Source: a virus
DNA length: 48,145 nucleotides
Direction: 5' to 3' (one strand)
Virus record (IMG/VR): IMGVR_UViG_3300008516_000043
Location: 1-48,145 of that record
The translations under genes and the position numbers were made by a program. Below, piece by piece: positions 1 through 8,611 of this stretch (position 1 is its first letter; every line of letters starts with the position of its first letter). The notes beneath the pieces are model-generated. The model worked only from the letters and a program-made list of their open reading frames with translations, did no database searches and had not been told where the DNA came from.

Positions 1-569
1 CCCTTATATATCCCCCCCTTATCTCTATTAGCTATTATATTATTATTTATTAGAGAGTTAGAGTGTTTAGGAGTTAAAAAGGAAAAGGAGTTTACTCCTT
101 TTTCCTTGACCGATTTTCTCTCGCTCTCACTCAATTTTTCATCTTGTAATTTAATTAACTTTGTATTTTTTCTTCTTTCTGCTAAAAAATCAAACATTTC
201 CTCATAATGTTCTTTAATCTCTAACAAAATATCAATGTCCAAATCGTTAGTAATCAATTCTCCTAAAAGTCTATAATTTATTCTATAAGTTTTCTTTCTG
301 GAAAAAATAGTCTGAATAATATCTTTTTGTTTTAAAAATCCTAAACAACGATTAAATTTGGTTTTAAAAAAATTTCTTTTCAACCATCTATCTTCTTGGT
401 ACCAAAGTTGAATAGACTTGCTTCCATTAAATTTAATGATTATATAAGCAAGCAGTCTCATTAAATTACTTGAATAATTACCAGTCTTGTTAAATATAAG
501 TAACTCTTCCAATCTATCTATTGTAAACTCAAACTTTTTATCTTTTTTTACTTTCTTTATTTTTTTCAT
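1..569 (-). CDS. winged-helix-like protein, partial at the window edge
   Basis: The frame is open from an ATG at 569 to position 1 with no stop, so the gene continues beyond the window (about 189 residues visible). A GGAG ribosome site lies 8-9 bases before the ATG. The protein starts with a lysine-rich leader (MKKIKKVKK), then a compact alpha/beta region of about 100 residues with a helix-turn-wing look (KTKFNRCLGFLKQKDIIQ followed by a basic strand around KKTYRINYRLL). After residue 130 it becomes charged and Asn/Ser rich. This resembles phage replication or regulatory winged-helix proteins, and the helicase gene just upstream fits a replication setting, but I recognise no specific family. 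The reading frame is direct observation; the function is inference. Confidence 0.6.
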   Translation of the reverse strand, partial: MKKIKKVKKDKKFEFTIDRLEELLIFNKTGNYSSNLMRLLAYIIIKFNGSKSIQLWYQEDRWLKRNFFKTKFNRCLGFLKQKDIIQTIFSRKKTYRINYRLLGELITNDLDIDILLEIKEHYEEMFDFLAERRKNTKLIKLQDEKLSESERKSVKEKGVNSFSFLTPKHSNSLINNNIIANRDKGGIYK

Positions 570-573
570 AAAT

Positions 574-711
574 TTATCTCCACATTGCACAGGGGATATT
601 AAATATACCCATATTCATATCCCCTGTGCGCCAGAAAGCTCCTCCTGGGGAGCTATCTTTGTCCCCGTGGTATAAATCAACGTCTTGGCTACCTTCTATA
701 AAGAAAATCAT
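574..711 (-). CDS. 45-residue small protein of unknown function
   Basis: A short frame runs from an ATG at 711 to a TAA at 574-576, immediately before the next gene. It has a good ribosome site (GGGGAG, 7 bases before ATG), and its stop overlaps the ribosome site of the winged-helix gene, as expected for coupled phage genes. The protein begins MIFFIEGSQDVDLYHGDKD and ends CAMWR; it has no membrane segment and no motif I know. Its DNA is much richer in G+C than either neighbour and contains two strong inverted repeats, so the region could instead be a structured leader in which the frame is open by chance. Confidence 0.45.
   Translation of the reverse strand: MIFFIEGSQDVDLYHGDKDSSPGGAFWRTGDMNMGIFNIPCAMWR
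587..629 (-). promoter_or_regulatory. large hairpin before the winged-helix gene
   Basis: Perfect 13-base arms GCACAGGGGATAT (587-599) and its complement (617-629) enclose a second 5-base stem (602-606 with 611-615) around a 4-base loop. The combined stem is about 18 base pairs with one small internal loop. It ends only a few bases before the GGAG ribosome site of the gene starting at 569. No T-run follows, so it does not look like a terminator. A translational control element, a processing site or a protein-binding palindrome are all possible. Confidence 0.6.
637..654. repeat. short inverted repeat AGCTCC-N6-GGAGCT
   Basis: Six-base arms with a six-base loop lie 8 bases to the right of the larger hairpin at 587-629, inside the same 45-residue frame. 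No terminator-like T-run follows on either strand. It may fold together with the larger hairpin as a two-stem leader. Confidence 0.45.
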
Positions 712-792
712 CTAAAATCTCCCCAGAATTTAATGAGCGTTCACGTAAGAAACATTAAGCATATTTCTCTAAAGAGAATAATTTTCTAACTT

Positions 793-2229
793 TCACTTTT
801 CTCTATAAATCTTCAAATTTTTAAACAACTTTTGAAGCAGTTTAATATGTCTATCAAATCCAACTACTTCTTTATCCCAAAAGTAATAAACTTTAGCATC
901 TTTTTTACCTTTTGCAATCCTTTTCACTCTACCTGATTGCTGTTGTATTTTTAATTCATTACTTGCAGATGGATTAATAATGAATGCTCTATCAAGTTCT
1001 GGTAAATCAAAGCCCTCACGTACCAATGGAGAAACAACAATACAAAAGAACTTTCCTTGTTTAAGCAATTCAGGAGCTTTCTTTCTTTCATTTTCATATT
1101 CCTTTTCTCCAACCATCATCCCTGCACTTATATTGTTTGAAAGTAATAAATTTCTAAAATAAATACAATGAGAAACTCTATCAGCCATAATAAGGCACTT
1201 ATGTCCATTTTTTACTTCTCTTTTTATAAACTTTAATATTAATTCATTTCTTTCTTTATCTTCTTTTAACTCTCCTAACAAAGCATGAAAGTTGTATCCA
1301 TAATATTCTATTTCTCCATCAAGTTTTTTTTTCTCTTGGACATATAATTCAGATTTAAAGTTAGTAGGAATAACAATAAACTGTGTTATAAATATTTTAC
1401 CCTTTTTACTTAAATCCTCATCTGTAATTTTATATAAAATATCTCCAAAAGCAGCAAACATTAAAAATTCCTTTCTATCTTTCCTCTTTAAAGTTGCAGA
1501 TGCTCCTATTCTGTACTTTGCATTTAATTTTGAAATTAATTCCAGGAAGGAAGGTGAAGAAAAATGATGCACCTCATCTGCTATGATAATTCCAAATTCA
1601 TTTCTTATTTTATCAACATGTTTAATAAGTGTCTGTTGAGAGCCAATTGTTATATCCCTTCCAATTTTCCATTTACCTCCGCCTATCTCACCAACATTAA
1701 TATTTGTGAATCTTTTGTTAATTCTTGATACCCATTGTTTCATCAATTCAAGCTTATCAACTATTACAAGTGTTTTTTGTTGTAATCTCTCAAAAATACC
1801 AAGAAGTATTTCAGTTTTACCAGAACCACAAACACCATGAATTATTCCTTGCTCCTTTATTACTGAAATATTTATTGCATTTATTTGAGATTCCCAAAAT
1901 TTAAATCCAGATTTTAACTTTACTTTTTTATTTAAAGAAACTTCAATTCTTTCATCTTTAACTTTAAATTTAAAATCAGGTAATAACTTTTTTAACTTAT
2001 CCATCAAACCTCTTGGAAACCAAATTCTACCTTTCCAGTGCTCATAGAGCTGATATACGGGTTTAATTCCTCTTGTTGAAAATCCCATTCCTTTTATCTT
2101 ATAATATTCAGGATTGTGTACAGAGAATTCTTTTTTCAATTCAATTAACTTTTTTCTACTTACATCAGAAGCGCTAATTGAAATTGAATTAGTAATTTTT
2201 ACTTTAAGAATTTTCTTTTTCTTTGCCAT
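793..2229 (-). CDS. superfamily 2 DEAD/DEAH-box helicase
   Basis: This 478-residue protein is an ATP-dependent nucleic-acid helicase or translocase. Visible motifs are the Walker A loop GVCGSGKTE near residue 133, the DEVH box (IIIADEVHH) near 220, motif III (GASATLKRKD) near 245, motif V (VREGFDLPELD) near 405 and motif VI (QQQSGRVKRI) near 431, in the usual order of two RecA-like domains. The length and the DEVH box resemble the ResIII/UvsW-like helicases that phages use in replication, recombination or branch migration; the exact role is inferred. The N-terminus is lysine rich. The gene follows a terminator at about 2300, so it probably has its own promoter in 2230-2290, although I see no convincing one and the ribosome site is weak. 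Confidence 0.88.
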   Translation of the reverse strand: MAKKKKILKVKITNSISISASDVSRKKLIELKKEFSVHNPEYYKIKGMGFSTRGIKPVYQLYEHWKGRIWFPRGLMDKLKKLLPDFKFKVKDERIEVSLNKKVKLKSGFKFWESQINAINISVIKEQGIIHGVCGSGKTEILLGIFERLQQKTLVIVDKLELMKQWVSRINKRFTNINVGEIGGGKWKIGRDITIGSQQTLIKHVDKIRNEFGIIIADEVHHFSSPSFLELISKLNAKYRIGASATLKRKDRKEFLMFAAFGDILYKITDEDLSKKGKIFITQFIVIPTNFKSELYVQEKKKLDGEIEYYGYNFHALLGELKEDKERNELILKFIKREVKNGHKCLIMADRVSHCIYFRNLLLSNNISAGMMVGEKEYENERKKAPELLKQGKFFCIVVSPLVREGFDLPELDRAFIINPSASNELKIQQQSGRVKRIAKGKKDAKVYYFWDKEVVGFDRHIKLLQKLFKNLKIYREK

Positions 2230-2285
2230 ATAATATTCTCTATAATAGTTACTATCACAATTTAATTAGCTTTATCACTACAAAA

Positions 2286-2309
2286 TAAAAGGTCCCATTT
2301 CTGGGACCT
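2286..2309 (-). terminator. Rho-independent terminator
   Basis: Perfect 8-base arms AGGTCCCA (2290-2297) and TGGGACCT (2302-2309) enclose a 4-base loop, and on the minus strand the stem is followed by TTTTATTTTG. It lies about 100 bases past the stop of the membrane coiled-coil gene (2416-2823) and would end the late structural transcript before the helicase gene. Confidence 0.82.
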
Positions 2310-2415
2310 AAAATGAAGATAAGTATAAAAGTGACGGAGAGTGTTTCTTTAATAAAATTTATAAATGCTTATTAGAAAAAACAATTTTTATTGCACAATA
2401 TAATTTTTTTCTGAT

Positions 2416-2823
2416 TTATAAAATTTTTCCAAAAAGAGCAACAGCTAACATTATTAATGCCATTATTATTAATCCAATCAGCCAGTAAATCCTATTGGAT
2501 AAACTTTTATTTACATCTTTTATTTCCTTAAGTTGAATTGCTCCTTGTTCCAATTTTGACTCAACTAATTCTTTATTTCCATTAATTGATTTTTCATTTA
2601 GCGCAATTTGTATATCATGTTGTGCCACGCGTTCAAAAGCTTCTTTCTTGTGTGCTTTAAAATTGTCACATAGTTTATCCACTTTTATAGTAACTTTCGT
2701 TACTACTTCCTGAACATCTTTTTTTATTTTTTTATCTCTTTCATCTGCAATTTTAGTTATGTCTTTTTTTTGATTGACAAATATTCCACTTAAAAATTCT
2801 TTATCTTCTTCTGAAAATGCCAT
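2416..2823 (-). CDS. coiled-coil protein with C-terminal membrane anchor (XhlA-like, possible lysis protein)
   Basis: The 135-residue protein has a charged, heptad-rich region over residues 10-105 and a single hydrophobic segment at the very C-terminus (IYWLIGLIIMALIMLAVALF, about 112-131). A strong ribosome site (GAAGGAG) precedes the ATG. The layout of a soluble coiled coil and a terminal anchor with an aromatic entry (RIYWLIG) matches XhlA-type proteins that work with holins in some phages, and the position at the end of the late structural genes fits. It could also be another membrane-tethered virion or exclusion protein. Topology is visible; the lysis role is inference. Confidence 0.5.
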   Translation of the reverse strand: MAFSEEDKEFLSGIFVNQKKDITKIADERDKKIKKDVQEVVTKVTIKVDKLCDNFKAHKKEAFERVAQHDIQIALNEKSINGNKELVESKLEQGAIQLKEIKDVNKSLSNRIYWLIGLIIMALIMLAVALFGKIL

Positions 2824-2855
2824 ATCTATTCTCCTTCATTCATGCGTTAATTTTA

Positions 2856-3533
2856 CTAATACGCTGCAATTATTTCTATTGTGTCGCCAGCGGCTAATAA
2901 AGGTCCATTATCTTCCAGAAACAAACCATAATAATTAGCATTGATTTGTCTCCAAACAAACAACAGACTTGCGAACGGGTGTATTAAGCCCGTTGTATCC
3001 CAAACTGTTATTTGAGTTGAAGTAGGAGCAGTAGTTTTTGGAATAGCTGCAATGCAAATTTCCGCATCCTGCGCTCCTGCCGCCATTTCTTGTACATCTA
3101 TTGCAGTTATTGTATAGGATTCACGATATGATTCCGTAATTGCAGTTGCTTTTCCACCAACCATAAGAGCGGCTGAACAAATCATTGCTGCGCCACTGTC
3201 AACAGTATCGACAATTCCAAGATTTCCTGCAGTACCTGGAGACCGCGCAACAAAGTTCAAACAAGCATCGTTTGCTCCAACGATAGCATCCGCAAGAATT
3301 GTGCCATCTGCATTAATAGCAGCAACAGCGGCTGCAAGTGTTAAGGCAAGAGTTCCACCAATGGCTACATTAATATTAGCACCAACACCATCAAACTCAA
3401 TACCTCTTGCACCGACTGTTATAATGTCATTAGCTGCGGGTTGTTTGGAGAAAGAAACATATCCAACTCCAATCCCACCTAAGTCTTTTGAGAGTTCAGA
3501 GTCAATCTGAACGTCTGCTACTGGTCCAGCCAT
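2856..3533 (-). CDS. virion surface protein, paralogue of the C-terminus of the neighbouring spike
   Basis: The 225-residue protein matches the last 215 or so residues of the 1092-residue protein encoded next to it. Both share the pattern D-x-G-G-x-G, then P-x-A-N-D, R-x-x-x-F-D-G, AINAD and a closing AAGD motif. It is rich in Ala, Gly, Thr and Ile with few charges, as in beta-structured virion proteins. A good ribosome site precedes the ATG. The simplest reading is a duplicated spike or fibre module: a free copy of a domain that caps the beta-helix of its neighbour. I know no named family for it. Confidence 0.6.
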   Translation of the reverse strand: MAGPVADVQIDSELSKDLGGIGVGYVSFSKQPAANDIITVGARGIEFDGVGANINVAIGGTLALTLAAAVAAINADGTILADAIVGANDACLNFVARSPGTAGNLGIVDTVDSGAAMICSAALMVGGKATAITESYRESYTITAIDVQEMAAGAQDAEICIAAIPKTTAPTSTQITVWDTTGLIHPFASLLFVWRQINANYYGLFLEDNGPLLAAGDTIEIIAAY

Positions 3534-3566
3534 GTTTATTCCTTTCCTTTCCTTAAAAGTTACGAA

Positions 3567-6500
3567 TTAGACCTGGGCCTCAACATATGCAAGGTCACCA
3601 GCAGCAAACTGAGCCGCACCAAGTGGGTCTAAAAGTTCAATCTCATACCACGCACCTCCAACCTGATTAGCATTAATCCTATAAGTTGCCATTGGTAAAA
3701 TAACACCAGCAGCATCTGTCGCAAATAAGTTAATATATCTTGGTGCTACAGTTGACGGTACACATCCAAGAACAATACCTTCAACTGCTGCTAGAGCAAG
3801 AATGTCCTGAGCAACCATTACACGACGGAACTTATAATTGTCTTGACGAGCAGCTACAAAATCACCGACTGCGTTGGCGTGACTAGCAGTCATAAATCCA
3901 CCAACATTTACAGTAATAACTAAAGCAAAGTCAGTCGCTACAGTCTCATGGACAATTATTAGAACTCCGTTAGCAGCTCCTGCACCAGCAGCTTTAATTG
4001 CATAAGTAACACCAACACCAGCTGCATCAGCATTAATAGCTGTTACTGCATTATCAAGTGTCCCATCCACATTACCCGGAACACGAACAATAGGAACGTC
4101 TCCACCACCATCAAACATGTGAATTCTACCATCAATAGTAAAAGTATCGTTTGCAAGTGGAACACCAGTAAATCGAATAAAGGTAAGCCCAACTCCGCCA
4201 ATATCTCTTATTGGAGTTCCAAGATAAGTAGGAGCACCTGTAATAGCACCACCCAAGTCAGTGTCATTGGACATCTCAATTGCACCAGCGGCTACATCAA
4301 TTGCACCTCTAATACTTCCGCCTGAAACAACTGCTGCTCCAAGTGTAGTAGTTAGAGTACTCTCAAGTATTGAACCGATGTCATATAACACTGCACTTGC
4401 ATGATTAGTATCTACTGCACCTTCAACTGAACTTCCAGCTAAAATCACAGTTGCTTCAAGAACTGTCAAAGCACCTTCGAGTGTACATCCGGCAAGTCGG
4501 TTTGTATTAGTTCCTTCAACGGAAACTGCACCAGAAATAATTGTGCCATCAACAGTTGCTTCTCCAAGTGTAACTGTGAAAGTATTTTGAAAATCACTAC
4601 CAGTAGCAACTAAAATAGCAGCAGCATGATTTACAAGTACAGCACCTGCTACTGAACATCCCGCAAGATTTGCAGTAGCTTCAAGAAGTGTAAAAGTATC
4701 ACCAAATCGTACACCTTCAAAGAAGTTAGCATTGGTACCTTCAAGTGAAGTTGCACCTACAATTAAACCTCCATTTACAGTTGCAACTCCCAATGTAACT
4801 GTAAATGTTCCTGCAAAATCTGTACCTTCAACTCGTAGTACAGCATTTGCATGATTTGCAAGTAGTGCACCAGTTATTGAACTACCAGTAATAATTACAG
4901 TTGCTTCAAGTACTGTAACAGCTGCCAACATCGTACTTGTTAATCTATTAGTATTAGTTCCAGCTATTGAAGTTGCTCCTTGAATTCTCCCGCCTTCAAT
5001 ATTTCCAGTTCCAAGAGTAATAGTATAAGTACTCTCAAAATGACAGCCAGAACTTTCAAGCACAGCATTAGCATGATTAACTGTTACTGCTCCTTCAATG
5101 CTTCCACCAGTTGCTATTGCAGTTGCTTCAAGTATTGTTAAAGAACTTTCTAATGTGCAGCCACCAAAACGATTTACATTTGTTCCTTCAAGAGAAACTG
5201 CTCCAGTTATTGTAGAACCATCTGAAGTCGCTTCCCCAAGTGTAACAGTGTAAGTGTCATCAAATTTATTACCATTTCCAACAAATATTGCATTTGCATG
5301 ATTTACAAGAAAAGCTCCAACAAATCTACATCCTTCAGCGTGAAGTGTTGCTTCAAGAATAGTGGTAGTTCCACCAACTCGAACTCCATTAAAACTATTT
5401 ACATTAGTACCCGCAAAAGACACATCTGTACTAATGCCGCCTCCATTAAACTGCGCTATTCCAAGTGTAACAGTATATGTAGTTCCTACATAACAACCAT
5501 TAAATATTATATCTGCATTTGCATGATTAACAGTAATTGAAGTTCCTATTTGACAACCCTCAAATATTGCAGAACCTTCAAGCGCAGTAAGACTTGCAAC
5601 AAAATTACATCCTTGAAAATGACTTGCAGCTGAAGGAGTAGTTAAACTAAATGCTCCTACAAAAGTAGTTGCATTAGCTATAATAGTATCTGTAGTAGTC
5701 CAAGCTCCATTGCAATAACAACCATAAAGTTGAATTTCATCATCTGTACCTGCTGCACCATCAAGTTGTGAATCATAAAATATTCCACCCAATGCTCCAC
5801 CAGCAACATCAGCAAAGGTAGCAATTGCTGCTCCTGGAAGTGGTTGAATATTGTAAAAATTAACAAATGCTCCACCACCACTTTTTAATACTTTACCAGC
5901 AGCATATTGAGTATTGTAACAATTTGCAGAAGTAACACCAACAGCAGTTACATCAAAACAATATCCAGCTGCTGCTGAAACTATTCCATCATGAACAGAC
6001 ATGTCATCATCAAATTTAATTCCATCTCCAGCAGCAGGAATAATTCTCGCTGTACCAAGATATAAATCAACAAATGGTTTACACACGACATTTTCAGCAT
6101 ATTCACCAGAACCAACAATAATTGCAAATCTATCATCTGCAGCTGCTGTAGTTATTGCAGTAAGTGCTGCTCCAATAGTTAAATATGGACGAGTAAAACT
6201 ACCAACTTGTCCAGTAGTATCACTTCCATCCTTATCAACCCATGCAATATTTTTTCTATTAATTTGAACTACTAAACCAAAGTCAGTCCAACTAGTTCCA
6301 TTGTAAATCATAATTTTATCTTCGTCTGCAATATGAACTACCATTCCTTCTCTTGGTTCAGTAAATATCCATTCAGCATCTGAAGTGTATTCTGTAATAT
6401 CCCAATTATGTCCAGCCCAATCATTAAGACCAACACCACCAATAAGATAACGATTTCCTTCAGTAGCTACAGCTCCTGCTGAATCTACAATATCCTTATC

Positions 6501-6845
6501 AATAACACCACGTTCCCAAATAATTCCGCCACCTGATTCTTGGCCACCAGCAGCGTGCCAACGACCAGTTCCTACAGTAGGAGCTACTATTCTTTCTAAA
6601 TCTTCAGTTTCAGTGCTTTCAGCATCAAATACGTAAAAACCACGATTCTTTACCATAATTACTTTGCCATCATAACGATTATTTGCATCAACTAACTTCA
6701 AAGCAGCAATATCTGTTACTGGAGGACCTACACGTCTCTCCGCTTTTCTGAGCATTGTACCAAGTTCACAAATCTTACTTGCTGGACATTGAAGATTTAA
6801 CATTTCAACATATCTCAATTTAGTTCCAAAAATTTCTTCAGCCAT
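3567..6845 (-). CDS. large tail spike/fibre with beta-helix and 74-residue repeats
   Basis: The 1092-residue protein is probably a receptor-binding spike. Residues 60-190 contain two segments typical of phage fibre N-terminal regions (GFYVFDAES...GRWHA and a DUF2793-like stretch with WAGHNWDI and IMIYNGTSW). Residues 205-270 (DKDGSDTTGQVGS, then PYLTIGAAL) look like the entry to a pectin-lyase-type beta-helix. Residues about 437-850 contain five and a half copies of a 74-75-residue repeat marked by NHANA, TLG, EGTN-x-N and LEAT. Residues about 878-1092 are a module duplicated in the next gene. Periodic Val/Thr/Gly strands support a long solenoid. The ribosome site is good. No catalytic residues were identified, so enzyme activity is not claimed. 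Confidence 0.75.
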   Translation of the reverse strand: MAEEIFGTKLRYVEMLNLQCPASKICELGTMLRKAERRVGPPVTDIAALKLVDANNRYDGKVIMVKNRGFYVFDAESTETEDLERIVAPTVGTGRWHAAGGQESGGGIIWERGVIDKDIVDSAGAVATEGNRYLIGGVGLNDWAGHNWDITEYTSDAEWIFTEPREGMVVHIADEDKIMIYNGTSWTDFGLVVQINRKNIAWVDKDGSDTTGQVGSFTRPYLTIGAALTAITTAAADDRFAIIVGSGEYAENVVCKPFVDLYLGTARIIPAAGDGIKFDDDMSVHDGIVSAAAGYCFDVTAVGVTSANCYNTQYAAGKVLKSGGGAFVNFYNIQPLPGAAIATFADVAGGALGGIFYDSQLDGAAGTDDEIQLYGCYCNGAWTTTDTIIANATTFVGAFSLTTPSAASHFQGCNFVASLTALEGSAIFEGCQIGTSITVNHANADIIFNGCYVGTTYTVTLGIAQFNGGGISTDVSFAGTNVNSFNGVRVGGTTTILEATLHAEGCRFVGAFLVNHANAIFVGNGNKFDDTYTVTLGEATSDGSTITGAVSLEGTNVNRFGGCTLESSLTILEATAIATGGSIEGAVTVNHANAVLESSGCHFESTYTITLGTGNIEGGRIQGATSIAGTNTNRLTSTMLAAVTVLEATVIITGSSITGALLANHANAVLRVEGTDFAGTFTVTLGVATVNGGLIVGATSLEGTNANFFEGVRFGDTFTLLEATANLAGCSVAGAVLVNHAAAILVATGSDFQNTFTVTLGEATVDGTIISGAVSVEGTNTNRLAGCTLEGALTVLEATVILAGSSVEGAVDTNHASAVLYDIGSILESTLTTTLGAAVVSGGSIRGAIDVAAGAIEMSNDTDLGGAITGAPTYLGTPIRDIGGVGLTFIRFTGVPLANDTFTIDGRIHMFDGGGDVPIVRVPGNVDGTLDNAVTAINADAAGVGVTYAIKAAGAGAANGVLIIVHETVATDFALVITVNVGGFMTASHANAVGDFVAARQDNYKFRRVMVAQDILALAAVEGIVLGCVPSTVAPRYINLFATDAAGVILPMATYRINANQVGGAWYEIELLDPLGAAQFAAGDLAYVEAQV
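4290..5545 (-). repeat. tandem repeats of about 222-225 bp inside the spike gene
   Basis: On the plus strand the string GCATGATT recurs at about 4400, 4627, 4851, 5071, 5296 and 5522, a spacing of 220-227 bases, each time marking the NHA part of a protein repeat. The copies differ at many third positions and in some residues, so they are old enough to have diverged but similar enough to recombine. Copy number may vary between related phages. Confidence 0.85.
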
Positions 6846-6910
6846 TTTTCTTTTCCTTTCATATTGGTTTGGCTTAATCTAATCACGTTCCACTTACCAG
6901 TTACAATTAG

Positions 6911-7294
6911 CTATCCACGTGAACCTGCAGCAAATGGCAAACCACACTGTATTTCCGCTACACAATAATCACCTGCTTTTACATAAGAGATTTCTACTTT
7001 AATTGAAGAAAAGCCCCTTACATCCATTAATTTACTTTCAATAACTTCAGTAAGTCCATTAGCTGTCATTGTAAATGAATCAAATAATTTAGTATCTTGT
7101 AAGGCATTTATTACTCCAAAAGCTTCCAAAGTAAATGTTCCATTAGAAGCTCCATCTTTTCCTATAATTTTTGCTTGAACTCTTGCATGATGAACATGAG
7201 ATACATCAATTTCAACATCACTTTCAATTGCAGCAGCACCATGAGCTACTTGTTTAACACTGGAATATAAAAATTTTCTTTGATGTAAAGACAT
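6911..7294 (-). CDS. hypothetical virion protein
   Basis: The 127-residue protein has a strong ribosome site (AAGGAGG) before its ATG. It is made mainly of alternating beta-type stretches (VEIDVSHVHHARVQAKI, GTFTLEAFGV, IKVEISYV) and has no membrane segment, cysteine cluster or known catalytic motif. Its place between a BppU-like protein and the large spike suggests a small tail-tip or fibre-attachment component. The family was not recognised. Confidence 0.6.
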   Translation of the reverse strand: MSLHQRKFLYSSVKQVAHGAAAIESDVEIDVSHVHHARVQAKIIGKDGASNGTFTLEAFGVINALQDTKLFDSFTMTANGLTEVIESKLMDVRGFSSIKVEISYVKAGDYCVAEIQCGLPFAAGSRG

Positions 7295-7309
7295 GATTCC
7301 TCCTTATCC

Positions 7310-8611
7310 CTAATCATCTTTCTTTGTTACATCTCCATATAAACGAAATACTCCACGAGTCCTAGTCCATATTAAATTAGAAGAATCTTTTATTTGAATA
7401 TCATATTTATAATCATTAAAACTACCAGTTTCTTCATCTTCAGTATCATCAGCTAAAAACTTAATTTCAAATATTCCACCTGCAAAATCAGTTATTTCAA
7501 TTTCTGCAACATCAGCACTTGTCTTTTGAAGTATTGCAGCTGAATCTAAATCGGAATATTCCTCTTTAACTGTAAAGTATATTTTACAACCTGTCAAGTT
7601 TACAGGAGTTCCATCATTGTCAACAACTGAAATCACATACGGATGTGTATCACCACGAACATAATTTATTCTTGGTGTTTGTAATATATTTACATCTTCG
7701 TCAAGTATAATCACAAAAGCATTATCAATAAGTTTTATTGCACCTACTCGAGCTATAATTGCATCTATAAGTTCTGTTGTAGCACTATCAGCCCAAACAT
7801 CAGCATCAACAGCGTTATTAACTAAATCCATCTTATCACCGGTAGCAGCAGGATTTGTTGGTAATTTATCAGTTTTTAATTTGATTGCATCCACAACTGT
7901 ATCTATTATTACCAACACTGCAGTGTTTATTTGTATTGCTGTTAAGTTACCACCAATCGCTGTTAAGTTACCACTAATTGCTGTTAAATTATTTGCTATT
8001 GCTGCTAACACACTAGTTATATTTGCCCCTGTTGCCAGTCCAGCTTGGATTTTAGTAACAGCGTCAGCTTTTACAGCAGCTGCATCAAGAGCGTCTGTAA
8101 TCAAATCCATCGCATCACCCGGTACTGCCAACCCAGCTTGAATCTTAGTAACAGCAGCGGCCGCAATAGCAGCTGCATTTATAGAATTTGCGTTCATGCT
8201 GGAAACAGCAACTTTCTCTCCATCTAACGTAGACTTTATATCTGTTCCCGTGAAATTCATCCCGTTCGTCTTAGTTTTTATTGCAAGAAGATTTGTGTAC
8301 AACTTTGTTGAAATTAGCAAAAACTGGTCATCTATTTCATCCGCTGTTAACTTAATAGCAATCTCATCGTGATTCATCTCGCCATTTGTAAGTGTCAATA
8401 ACCAAAGCCCAATTACATTTGCAGATTCAGTAGGAGTACCACTTAAAGTAAGGACTTGGTCAGGAGTTCCATCATTATAAACCGCTGATAAAACTTCATT
8501 TGTCAATGCTCCCCAAGCAGTTCCAGTAAATGCTCTTTGAGGATTAGCATTATCCATCAAAGGAAATTCTATCGTACAGCCTACATTCTTTGTCTTATCG
8601 TAGTATTTCAT
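7310..8611 (-). CDS. BppU-like baseplate/fibre protein
   Basis: The last 120 or so of 433 residues carry the pattern of the BppU N-terminal family domain found in phage baseplate upper proteins: YVRGDTHPYVISV, then GTPVNLTGCKIYFTVK, an acidic stretch and a closing YDIQIKDSSN-x-x-W. Here this domain sits at the C-terminus instead. Residues 140-290 hold Ala/Ile/Asn-rich, short-period repeats (NLTAISGNLTAIGGNLTAI and two KIQAGLA units) suited to a trimeric fibre stalk. The gene abuts the beta-helix gene at 8612. A structural tail-tip role is likely; the precise position in the virion is inference. Confidence 0.65.
   Translation of the reverse strand: MKYYDKTKNVGCTIEFPLMDNANPQRAFTGTAWGALTNEVLSAVYNDGTPDQVLTLSGTPTESANVIGLWLLTLTNGEMNHDEIAIKLTADEIDDQFLLISTKLYTNLLAIKTKTNGMNFTGTDIKSTLDGEKVAVSSMNANSINAAAIAAAAVTKIQAGLAVPGDAMDLITDALDAAAVKADAVTKIQAGLATGANITSVLAAIANNLTAISGNLTAIGGNLTAIQINTAVLVIIDTVVDAIKLKTDKLPTNPAATGDKMDLVNNAVDADVWADSATTELIDAIIARVGAIKLIDNAFVIILDEDVNILQTPRINYVRGDTHPYVISVVDNDGTPVNLTGCKIYFTVKEEYSDLDSAAILQKTSADVAEIEITDFAGGIFEIKFLADDTEDEETGSFNDYKYDIQIKDSSNLIWTRTRGVFRLYGDVTKKDD

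Noticed and set aside
765-778. TTCTCT-AA-AGAGAA as terminator of the helicase gene
   Set aside because: The stem is short and no T-run follows on the minus strand.
4119-5540. Plus-strand ORFs rich in Ser/Asn/Thr within the spike gene
   Set aside because: They are shadows of the repeated minus-strand spike, with no ribosome sites and low-complexity content.
4290-5545. CRISPR-like array
   Set aside because: The repeats are in frame within one long gene, about 220 bases apart and diverged; there are no short identical repeats with unique spacers and no cas genes.
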